Assembly (NCBI GenBank): GCA_008692225.1
Contig: VICG01000001.1
Location: 1-64,000 of the forward strand
Reading direction: 5' to 3'
DNA from: Monilinia fructicola
Lineage: Eukaryota > Ascomycota > Leotiomycetes > Helotiales > Sclerotiniaceae
DNA length: 64,000 bases
Shown: positions 1 through 10,394 of the stretch, piece after piece
Position numbering within the stretch: position 1 is the first letter of the stretch
Layout: the number at the start of each line of letters is the position of its first letter
The notes under the pieces: model-generated
The model's database searches: none
Told to the model about the DNA's origin: nothing
Seen by the model: only the letters and a program-made list of their open reading frames with translations
Program-made: the position numbers and the translations under genes

Positions 1-1505
1 CAGTCGCGATAACTGATTTCCATCTTTATGGTGTTGGCCATGTCGATTGTATACGGTTCAGGGAATACTTCGTCGTCTTATCAGCCCTTTTCATTGGTCC
101 CCAGCCATCCAATGCCCTTCGCATAGATTAACTTGCAGAATTTCCACGATCTCGATACCTAAAGATGATGAGTCGACATACCTAGGCTGAAGGAAATGGA
201 TTATCTAACGATTTGAAGGAGGCGTTTCATGAATCGATGAATCGAATGATGATGAACTCAAGGGTTAGGGAGTTGTACCTCAGTTGTCCAGATATATCTA
301 CTTGGTTTGTTTCGGTAGTTATATACTTAACAATACTGCTTGATCACCGTTGCACGAAATAAATTCAAGCGACCATAATTGAACATTTTCGAAAACGTCC
401 AGAGATTTGCGGTATTTCGTCATGTTATGATCTTTGTGTTGACGCGCCATTTATGACTTTGGGAAATTTCTCCGGGGGGGGGGTTTGATGAGACCAGATT
501 AGCAAGCGACTTTTTAACATCTCAGAAAAGGGGGGGATTCACGGATAACAACCACGGTAATTGAAGGTTACGAGTCATCCCAATACCTGATTACCTAGTA
601 GTAGCTAGCTACCCAAATTTCATTTACTACCTGATCCATAAGCTTGGAAAATTCATAGTCAAATCACATTAAATTCCTACCTAATACCCTAACCTTACAC
701 TACCGCCTTAAACGCCCATTTCCCACCACACCGAAACAAAACCCGGCGCAAATTCAGCAAACACCATTGGGCGACTCTTCGTCAAGTCATCCATGCTCAC
801 ATAGAGATATGCTGAAAATCTAAAATGAGAAAAGAATTTCTTGGGTGAGAGTGGAGGTGAGAAAGGTTCGTGTTATCCGAGTAAGTATGGGGGTCTTACT
901 TCATACTTATATGCAGTGGTATCTCTGATCGCGTGTTGCTGATGAGAATTGAGAACGATATTACTTGATCAATTAATGGAGGGAGGTTCGGTTTAGAGGG
1001 GGCTTTGTTGTTGGATTTTAGTTTTGGTTATCTTGATGGATAGATGGGATGGGATGGGATGGGTGAGTTGAGTGGAGGGCGGTTGAAATAAAAGATTATA
1101 TTGAAGGACTGAAAGTCCACCATGAGTGCAATGTCAGAGTTTCTTTCACATGCTAATCAGATGTGGTGGATGGGGACGACGAATCAGTTGTGGATGGAGC
1201 GCCGTTTTGGTATGATGCAAAGAACTATGGGAGTGTTGGATTATTTAGATTGTGATTTTGGCTGGAGCTTGGTTGGTATAGAGAATGTCGTATTTCGTTT
1301 TGATAGAGTATCTGCAGGAAGTATAGATTATGAATTGGCCCTCTGTACTACAAAATTAATATCAATTTAGTTCCAATTATAACTGGGTGACGCAACTGAA
1401 GCTATTTCCATGAAAATCTCCAGTATTAAGGCTCCTATAATGCTTAAATAGGCATCAAAAAAGTCTGACCACCTGTAAAAGATCAGTGTTGATTCTTGTA
1501 TGTCC
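1..1505. other. Intergenic, no secure gene
   Basis: No convincing gene. There is a G-run near 473-482 and a GGGAT repeat near 1046-1061. On the minus strand, about 806 down to 715, a short open segment after a TTTTCAG acceptor-like site reads plausible protein (core MDDLTKSRPMVFAEFAPGF) and then a stop. It could be the last exon of a gene whose other exons I cannot find, or chance. The 82-codon plus-strand frame at 1122-1370 has no recognisable feature. Confidence 0.4.
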
Positions 1506-1509
1506 TAAT

Positions 1510-2435
1510 ACTAATCTTAAACTTACCGTCAACAATCAAGTCACTTCCATTGATATAACTTCCGCCCACTGCACAAAAGTACCAACGCTCCACTCAATTC
1601 TCTGGTTTCCCCATCCTCCCAAAGGGTTTCTGGAAGTCCAGATACTTCTCGCCTCTTCTAATCCAGCACCTTCATTGAGAATGGTGTCCATATATCCAGG
1701 TGAAATTGTATTGATCCGAATGCCATACTGTGACCATTCGGCGCAGACATGATTTCATATGAAGTAGAGAAGATTTAGAGACATTGTAAGCAATCTGAGG
1801 CTGAGGATAGTTGACAGTATGTGCAGATATAGCTAGAAGTATTTCGTTATATGAACCCAGGTCTTGTTGATCGTTTAGGTATCTTGAAATACTACATGCA
1901 ATGAAAACGATTGAGCCACCGGACTTTTGATCACCATTTTTCTATTTTCGATATTAGTACCTCGAAATCTGCCAATATGAAACTTACTTCGCAACAGCCT
2001 GCGCACATAAAAATGCTCCAGTTGTATTGATCTCTAACGTCGTCTCACTCCTCAGCGCTTATATCCAGTGCATGTACACATCCCACAACACCTGCGTAAC
2101 AGCATAGGATATTAATACTTCCTAATTCCGTGGCTACCTCATGAACTGCTTGATTCACCTTCTCGTCGTTTGTAACATCGACCTGCTTTAGTAGAATCCT
2201 TGCTCTAGGATAGTCTGCTCTCAGGAGGATATGGAAGGATGGTCGGATTGGGGATTAATATCAAATAAAGCCATCCACGAAGACATGTTCGAGCAGAGCA
2301 CGTGCTCCTTGTAGAGCGAGGGTTCTGCTCCTCCTGTGACTGGTTGAATCATGAGATCAGGAAAAGGTAATAGAATATAGGGAGGTAACTTACTGATGGC
2401 ATTCCCGTTAACCTTAAATCTGTTCACAGCAGGAT
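1510..2435 (-). pseudogene. Broken short-chain dehydrogenase/reductase (SDR)
   Basis: Read on the minus strand, pieces of a classical NAD(P)-dependent SDR follow each other in the right order but in changing frames. A degraded VTGG-type nucleotide-binding start lies near 2335-2275 after a possible intron. Next come VDVTNDEKVNQAVHE (near 2190), GSINIL plus a degraded NAG-type motif (near 2100), LEINTTGAFLCAQAVAK (near 2035-1985) and a likely GTAAGT intron. The catalytic Y-x-x-x-K is kept as AYNVSKSSLLHMKSCL (near 1790-1755). The tail is EWSQYGIRINTISPGYMDT (near 1745-1690), then NPLG and NGSDLIVDG near 1520. Between these blocks I see a TGA where a Trp codon is expected (after DISAEE, near 2050) and at least three frame changes. 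The motifs are known SDR signatures; loss of function is inferred. Assembly indels could explain some but hardly all lesions. Confidence 0.75.
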
Positions 2436-4495
2436 TGGAGTTTGTTGGCTCTCCTTGGAATCAATGAAGGGATCCAGGGGTGCTGAGCTGCTAGAGCTGC
2501 TTGCCAGCTGCATTTGAGGCAATGTTCGATTGACCAAAGCATTTCGGTCATATTCATCGCTCCCATGATGAATATGGTAAGAGATATTAAGCAAGTCTAC
2601 TAGATATCTTCCCAGATTCCAGAGGAAGGACTGTATTTATGGTTTTCCTCACACTTTGTCTCGATGATAAACAATTCGTGGGGTCGTGGGGTTTGTTTTA
2701 TTATTAGAACTACTCTAGATGGAAGAAGGGAAGGTCTGCCGAGCCATCGAACCAACCTGGTCTATATGACTAATCTCAGCAAGAAAGGCACGAGTATGGG
2801 TATAAATGAGTACGGAGTAAGTAGTGCAGAAGGTACTTTCAATACGGTAAATATCGATGAAATAGGAGGTCACTTGTTGTCAATAATGAGGTCCATTGAG
2901 AGTTCAATCGGAAGGTCCACAAGTCATTCATGATTTTCTGATACCAAAATTCCATAGAACCTACTAGCAATTCAGCTATTAGACGATTCCGTCTGATGTT
3001 AGGAATGTATGTCAGAGACAATGATTACCCCTTCCTACTACCTACTTTCACTTACACTTTGACTTGGTTCTTGTCTAGGTCTTACTCGGCTACGTAAGGA
3101 GCATTTTGGGAAATTTGAGGAGTCATTGTAGGATTCAGTGAATTTTGAACACTTCATCCAGTTCTCTTGGATGTCCACGGGTCGGGTACTTGTGATCACA
3201 GCTCGAACTGGAAACTCGACAAGGCACTAAACTCAAACAACCACGTTTCCGTTTGGCTGCATCGGAAATTTCCTTTCAATACTGTATCTACTACCGTATC
3301 TACTGTAATGGTCAAAGATCGAAAGCCCTACGGTCTGCTTCATCCATGTGGATAGAAAGTGGATTGAAACCCACGGGCAGAACGAGATACCCAATTTTAT
3401 AGACATGGCTTTGACGAATCTCAAATGAGTTACTCGTAGTTAACGTTACTGTGATCTCACTCATGCCTAACATGTGTATTCGAGTATATACTGTACTATA
3501 CAGTAAACTGGTACCGGACGTGAGAAAAAGTAAAACAAAAGAGGGGCCATAGAAGCATAGAAGAAGGCACAAAACCCGACGATAGCCCGGATGGGGGGAG
3601 CTCTTGCTCAGTGATCGAATGAAGAGCAAGCAAACCATAATCAAACTCCACCGGGAGCAGCTGGCGGAGTGACAATTGACAAGTCATGCGGTTGCTGCTC
3701 ACCATTTGGCCATCTTCTCTGGCTTCTCCTTTGAAACAAAGTGCAAGATTTCCATCTCCTGCAAATCCACGTAGGTGACATCTAAACAAGGCCAACACTA
3801 CATTGCATGGGATCAATTGCCCTGGAAATCCCGTGGATTGACGATTCGACCACTTGTAATAAGTTGTAAGTGGTGCCATGGACGATATTCCCACTGAATT
3901 CAGACTCCGATCAATACCCGATCCCTGACTTTGATCGAGGTAAGAATATGAGTACTCAGTAGAGTATGAGAATGTATTCGAGTGCGGAGTACTGTCAGAA
4001 TACCCAGGTGATGCTTCCCACATTTTGAGTGAGCTATGTTTGAATGTACATGTAGGCACCGTACTAAGTATTGAGTAGATGGATTCTAGGGGACCTTATT
4101 AGACGGTGTACAATCTCTGAATTGAACCAAAAAGGCATTCAAACACACAAACACTGGCTACGTGAGAAGTCTAAATGAACTCTCATCGTAACCTTAGATG
4201 ATAAGGGGGGGGAGAACAATAAGATGGTTGTGTAGTCGAATACTCAGCACGGTAACCTTCTAAAGATGTAAAGTAGAGATGTGACGATGCTAAGGTGCTG
4301 AGATGTGAATGGAGACAAGAAGATATGATGACGATTAGTCGATAGTTGATAGTCGATAGTCGATAGTCGTATAGGGGTAACTAATTAATGTGAGATGTAT
4401 GTATGATATTCCTTCAGTGACCAGCTGGTGAAGAACTTGTTAAACAATGAAACTACTTATTAGTACCCTGTGCTAGGCGAGTGAACCTTTAGACT
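2436..4495. other. Intergenic, no secure gene
   Basis: Several open frames of 60-187 codons occur, the longest on the minus strand at 3496-4059. None shows a domain, a signal peptide or sensible splice partners. The stretch is rich in GAGTACTC/AGTACT-like words and contains one copy of the 9-mer TACGGAGTA (2811-2819) that recurs in other spacers. Confidence 0.5.
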
Positions 4496-4499
4496 TTTG

Positions 4500-5210
4500 A
4501 ACCTTTAATTAGATGTTTAGATGTTTAGATGGTTAGATCTTTAGATGTTTAGATCTTTAGATGTTTAGACCTTTCAACCTTCAAATCCTTTGCACTATTG
4601 AAAATGCTTAACCTGACCTAGTAGATGTTAACCTTACTTAAGTACTATGGATTGCTAGGGATTGCTAGCCATTGTCTGATGATTGATTGATTGATTGATT
4701 GATTGATTCGATGGAATGGATACTTTTGGCTTGCGGGGCCGTACCACCTTTTTTGATCCTCCCAGTTACTTGGATACTCCGTACTCAGTAGTAGGAGTAT
4801 TAGCAGGAGTATTAGCAGGAGTATTAGTAGGTATTAGCAGGAGTATTAGCAGGAGTATAGCTAGCTAGCTGGTTAGTTTTGTTTATCTTTTATTTTTTAC
4901 CTTCTACTCGAGTATCTTCTATCTTCCATCTTCCATCTCCCATCTCCCTCCCATCTTCCCATCCTTCATCCTCATCAAGCTTGATCCTTCCATTCCTTTA
5001 GCTTCTGGATATTCCAGGTTCCTACTTAGCTCACAGATACGGCATTAACACATACACACCAGCCAAAAGGAGAATAAAAGGAATAAAAGTATACCTTATC
5101 CTTCTACTTGTACTTATATCACTTATTCTCATCCTCATCCTCATCCTCATCCTCCTCCTCATTCTTATCCTTATCCTTCCTTATCCTTATCCTTGTCTTA
5201 CACTCATCCA
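4500..5210. repeat. Cluster of microsatellites
   Basis: Successive short tandem arrays: TTAGATGT-type octamers at about 4510-4570, GATT at about 4677-4708, a 12-mer around AGTATTAGCAGG at about 4789-4856 (with a GCTA run after it), TCCTCA at about 5125-5160 and CTTATCC at about 5160-5200. All lie in non-coding DNA upstream of the large AT array. A TACTCCGTA 9-mer is at 4775-4783. Confidence 0.85.
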
Positions 5211-5339
5211 CAGGCACTGATTGATATTGGTGGTTGGTATCGATATCAATAGAACCATTTCCTCGACAAGGAGGAATTCGACTCAATATCAAAGACTTAT
5301 AGAACTATTGAGACAGACACCTTTTCAAGGGTCTCTCTA

Positions 5340-5935
5340 TATTCATATTTATATTTCGATATATATTTGTATATTTATTATATATCCTTATATTTTATAT
5401 TTATTATATTTATTATATTTATTATATTTATTATATTTATTATATTTTATTATTTATTAATTATTATTATATTATTATTTATTTATATTATTATATTTAT
5501 TATATTTATTATATTATTATATTTATTATATTATTATATTATTATTATTTATTATATTTATTATATTTATTTATTATATATTATTATATTTATTATATTT
5601 ATTATATTTATTATATTTATTATTATATTATTATTATTTATTATATTTATTATATTTATTATATTTATTATATATTTATTATATTTATTATATTTATTAT
5701 ATTTATTATATTTATTATATTTATTATATTTATTATATTTACTATATTTATTATATTTATTATATATATCTATCTTTATATCTTTATATCTTTATATTAA
5801 AAATATATTATATATTATATATATATATCTTTATATATCTTTATATATCTTTATATTTATTATATGTCTTATAAATATATTATATACATCGTTATATTTA
5901 TTATATATATATAATATATATTATATAGATCTTAC
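5340..5935. repeat. AT-only tandem array (TTATATTTA family)
   Basis: About 600 bp made almost only of A and T. The core, about 5391-5770, is a 9-bp unit (TATTTATTA in some phase) repeated dozens of times with small interruptions, followed by TATATCTTTA and TATA variants. Translation gives an artificial Ile/Leu/Tyr/Phe protein of over 300 codons in one frame, which reflects the repeat and not a gene. The array continues into simple CTCAT/ATCC repeats up to about 6180. Confidence 0.9.
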
Positions 5936-6588
5936 CATTCGTATCAATATTCATATCCTTTCCTTATTATTATTCATATCAATCTACTCGATACCTTTCA
6001 TTCACATCATATTCACACCCTCATTCTCATTCTCATTATTCATAACCATAACCATAACCTTACCCACCAACCTATTAACTCATATCCTCATTTACTCATA
6101 TCCTCATATCCTCATATCCTCATATCCTTCATACATCCTTTTCCTTATATTTATCTCCCATCCATCCATCCATCTGTCTCTGTACCTGCACCTGTCCGTA
6201 CCTCAAGCAGATCTTCAAAATCCTTCCTGCCAGTTCGTATCCAGCAAATCCAATCCGATACGCTCTTCAACCTTACAAAGTTTTGATTTCGCCATCCTGA
6301 TATCGAAATCCAAAATTTTTACCCAATAGATACCGTGTACCCGCAGAAAAGTTTCCAGCCCATTCCTTATTGCATAGAACTATGCAAAAGCCTGTCAGCA
6401 ATCTCAAATTATAACCAATCAATCATATCAGCCGCAGGAGGAGATATTTCCATCATCCTATCCTATACGAAACAAATGTTCACCGTTCAATCATTTGGTC
6501 GTCAATTTATTAATTCACCACACTGTGAAGATAACTTCATAGGCGCAAATGCCCAAGTAAATTGAGGCTTTCGGGTTCCATAGTCCGG

Positions 6589-9071
6589 ATGGCGGGTTCG
6601 AATGATGTTCAAAAAGTAAGGCGTAGGCCAAAATTTCGAGATGGCGAATTAGATGATGACAAACTTCATAAATCACGATCGGGTTGCCATGAAGGGGAAG
6701 GGCTCAAAGCAGTCGAGCCTGATGTTTCCGAAATGCGGAGAATGCGTCTAGAAAGACTCGAAGGGAATGCGACAAATCGCTCGACCCGCAAGAGTGCAGG
6801 AAATGAAAAGACGCCCACGGAATCAAATGCGACGGTTGATGCGACAATGTCATCGAGTCATCGGCGAAGACGACGACATCATACTTCGGAGGATGGGACG
6901 AAAATCATTCGCGATCAAAGATAAGTGGCAGAGAAGAAAAACGTACAAGCGATTATGTTTATGCCGCTCCAAAGGGCAGTGAGAGTAGAACCAAGCCACG
7001 AGGAATGACTGTCACCGAACGGAGACGCCGGGACGAAGAGGATGAATCTAGTAGCGAGTCCGAAGACGAGCACAAACCAAGATTAGAACCCATGGACTCC
7101 AAGTCGAAGAAGAAGATCAAGGTTGGGGTGAGGGAGCAGCTGAAAAGGTCAACTTCAACTAGCAGTAGGGTGAAGAAAGAGGACAAAGAAAAAGCATCGA
7201 CGAAGCGCTCTACAGATGCTGGAACCTCGGGGTCAAAAGGCACATCACACAGAACTAAAGTCGCTGCCGGAGATTCCGTGTCACGCCCTCCACTTTCTAG
7301 GTATTTATGATGGCTTCGCGCATCTCCCACTTTGTGTTAATTTGATTCATAGGAGCGCAACGACTTGGATTACCACCGAACCCAAACCAATATTGAGGAG
7401 GAACAGTATATCGGTAGATAAGCCAAAGGGACCGCCATCTGTAGCAAATACAGTTACTTCAAGCACATCACAACGCCGCGGCAGCTTTCTAGGAAGTTGG
7501 TTCTCATCCGGACCACCACCTCCTCCTCCAGCTCCCCCCGAACCAGAAAAGCTGTGAGTCATCCCCCGAGGCCGCGTAAGAGTGGTATACTAACGATTAC
7601 AGTGTTGAATGCTTAACATGTCTATCAGATGATATTCCCAAATCAAAATGTCCCAAACTACGATGTGGGCACCGGATGTGTCATTCTTGTCTGAAACGAA
7701 TATTTCGACTCTCCGTTAAAGATCCAGCACATATGCCACCGAAATGTTGCACGTCCGAACATATTCCCTTGAAACATGTTGAAAAGCTATTTGATATTCC
7801 ATTCAAAAAACTTTGGAATAAGAAATATCAGGAATATACTACAAAGAATCGAATATACTGTCCTGCGAAACGATGTGGGGAATGGATCAAGCCAGAGAAT
7901 ATTCACAAGGAGAATGGAAAGAAATATGGGATCTGCGGGAGGTGCAAGACGAAAGTATGTGCACTGTGCAATGGGAAGTGGCATGGATCGAAAGAATGCC
8001 CGAAAGATGAGGACACGAATAAACTGCTTGAGACGGCGAAACAATCTGGATGGCAACGATGTTACAGTTGTAGGACTATGGTAGAATTGAAAGAAGGGTG
8101 TAACCATATGACTTGGTAAGCAATGCGTCCATCTTCGGCCAGGAAGACCAAGACTAACATGGATAATCTTCTAGTCACTGCACTGCACAATTCTGTATGA
8201 TTTGCGGGCTGAAATGGAAGACATGCAACTGCCCATGGTTTAATTATGAAACGGTTGAAAATGATAGGTTAAATCATATGGAGGTTCCCGAACCAGTGCC
8301 AGCTCAAGACGCTCCAGAAAGGAATGCGGCACCAGCTGCCCGGGGTGCTCGAGACAGAGCCAGAAGACCACACGCCTGCCAATTATAATGATGAGATCAA
8401 TCAAAGGCGCCGTCAAGAACGTGAAGACGAAAGGCTAGCTCGACAGCTACAGAATTGGGGTACTGATGGTATGCCAACAAATGATCGCGATGCAGACTAT
8501 AATGGCGGGATAGGCGAGATTCAGGGGGTCGGCAATGGTGCAGACCATTTTATGAATCAAGACTATATACGCGAAGCGAGCAATGTCCCAGCTCAGCCTG
8601 GCGGGGTAATGAACTTTGGACTTGGGGTCACTAATTTTCTTAGTGGGGTTTTTACGACCACGAGGGGTGTCTGCTGCAAATCCGACTGTGGCTGAAATGA
8701 ACGATCGTTACCCTGCAGTTGCTCCAACGGCTCCTGTACCTGAGCCTCCACCTGCAGCTGCACCAGGTCTCATTAGAAGGCATACTACTCGGGACGCGAC
8801 AAGACCGATTGCTCATTCCCGGAGAGCCTCTGATATTGTGGTTCCAAGAAGAACGAGAACTGATTATGCGACTGAAGCAGCTATTCATGCGCCAGCTTCC
8901 AGAGCATCTGCTACTCCTTCGAGAGTTTCCAGTTCTGCTTCAAAACCCAAGAAAGAAAAAGAGAAGACCAAGTCATCAATACTTGCTGGTCTGGGAAGTG
9001 GAAAGAACCGGGTGGATGCTTGGAGGAGTTATGTTACACCTGGTGCTCCACCTGCGGAACCTGTCTCTTGA
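6589..9071 (+). CDS. RBR-type E3 ubiquitin ligase (RING1-IBR-RING2), frame broken
   Basis: RBR ligases move ubiquitin from an E2 to a catalytic Cys in RING2 and then to the substrate. The protein opens with a basic/acidic low-complexity region (from MAGSNDVQKVRRR) and a proline run near 7515. RING1 starts at VECLTCL (7603 on) and includes CGHRMCHSC. The IBR contains YCPAKRCGEW and CALCNGKWHGSKECP. RING2 contains CYSCRTMVELKEGCNHMTCH, then CMICGLKWKTCNCPW. The tail holds INQRRRQEREDERLARQLQN, GVGNGADHFMN and a basic C-terminus. Introns that fit are 7301-7352, 7554-7602 and 8116-8174 (with ACTAAC). The reading frame changes with no plausible intron near 6905-6925, 8330-8385 and 8650-8675, so as read the protein stops early after RING2. 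The family and domain order are clear. Whether the breaks are real is not. Confidence 0.85.
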
Positions 9072-10394
9072 TGCGATTCTTGTATCCCAGAAGAGTGCTA
9101 GAATAAGTTGTGGCAAACACCTTCATTGATGTTGATGAACAAGTGGGTTCGCGGTTGCTTGAGACTTCTCATATGCAGACCCCCAAGACGGATGATACGA
9201 TGACTATGAACTTACGAATGATTGGATGGTTAGATGGGGACTAGGAAAGTTTTGGATACGGTTGGCTGATTTGTGGATTGGTGGCTCGGTGGATATGGCT
9301 ATGGTCATGGCTATATCGTTTACATGGGGCAATAACTTGGATCAATACCCGGCCGGTGGAATAGGAGTTCTAAAATGCCCTTGGATGACTACATTAACGA
9401 TCTATGCGATATTGTGATTTCTCTTTTTCCTCCTCTTCACCAAGTGGTGAATTTAATGTAAATAAAATAGCAACGATCTATACCCTTTAGCAAACTTGGG
9501 ATGTTTATACGTTTAGGATAATGAAACTTACGATCAGTTTTTCAATCTCCATGATACCTACCAGTCAATGATTTATCAATCCATAAGAGCCTCTGGATCA
9601 CATCTCCAAGACAATCAATGAATGACCAAACCATCTCCAACCATAACTCCACCCTCTCCCCTCGTGGTATATCCATTCATCCATGATAAGATCACCGGGC
9701 CCCACATCCTATATTTCAACAGTGGCACATTCAGATGCGCGATAAACAATCTTTGGCATAGTGGAAAGTTGGGGAAAGAATGAATTTGAATGGGATGGAT
9801 AAGGATTGTGGGTGCGGATATGGATATGGATATGGATGTGGATATGGATGGATATGGATATGGATATGGATATGGATATGGATATGGATATGGATATGGA
9901 TATGGATATGGATATGGGGTAGGTATAGGGTAGGTATAGGAGAAAGGTGGGGATTCTTTGGTAAATAGGTTTGGGACTAGATTTAAGACTAGGTTTGAGA
10001 CTGGGAATTTGGGGACTGATGATGGGTTGGAGTTTACTGTGCCCTGAGTTGGTTGGGGTTGAATGGGGGATTGATTGATCAAGAGTATTTTATATTGTTA
10101 TATGGACCTTGAGAGCTTGTCTGGGAAATAATGGTAGCGGTAGAGATGAGTAGAAATTCGTATTGTTGACTTTGAGTTCACGAGTATTGATTTGAATAGG
10201 ATGAGGTAGATTTGAAGTAAGAGATGAAGGTAAAAATAGATGTCCTATTAATAATATATATATATATATATATCCATACCATCTAAGACAAAGACTCCAC
10301 AGCTATGCAATCATTCTGTAGGGCTTCCCCAATCGGGTTATGGTCATAAGCATGAATTCTTTTTGACTTGGTAGCATGAGATCATGTTGAGGTA
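9072..10394. other. Spacer between the tandem-opposed RBR and esterase genes
   Basis: These are the 3' sides of two convergent genes (RBR plus, esterase minus). The only structured content is the GGATAT array at 9818-9916 and a TA run at about 10256-10272. No gene seen. Confidence 0.6.
9812..9916. repeat. GGATAT hexanucleotide microsatellite
   Basis: About 16 copies of GGATAT, nearly perfect from about 9850 to 9916, with GGATGT variants at the left end. It opens artificial Trp-Ile frames on plus and Tyr-Pro frames on minus; neither is a gene. Confidence 0.9.

Noticed and set aside
3496..4059. 187-codon minus-strand frame as a gene
   Set aside because: No domain, no signal peptide, no splice sites; amino acid mix like random AT-rich DNA.
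5367..6329. A 320-codon open frame rich in Ile, Leu, Tyr and Phe that could be taken for a membrane protein
   Set aside because: It is only the translation of the AT tandem array plus following simple repeats; unit length divisible by three keeps it open.
6590..6605. GCGGGTTCGAAT as a tRNA T-loop
   Set aside because: No acceptor stem or anticodon arm around it; it lies at the start of the RBR coding sequence.
9615..10082. 155-codon minus-strand frame with Tyr-Pro repeats
   Set aside because: Produced by the GGATAT microsatellite; the flanking codons have no protein character.
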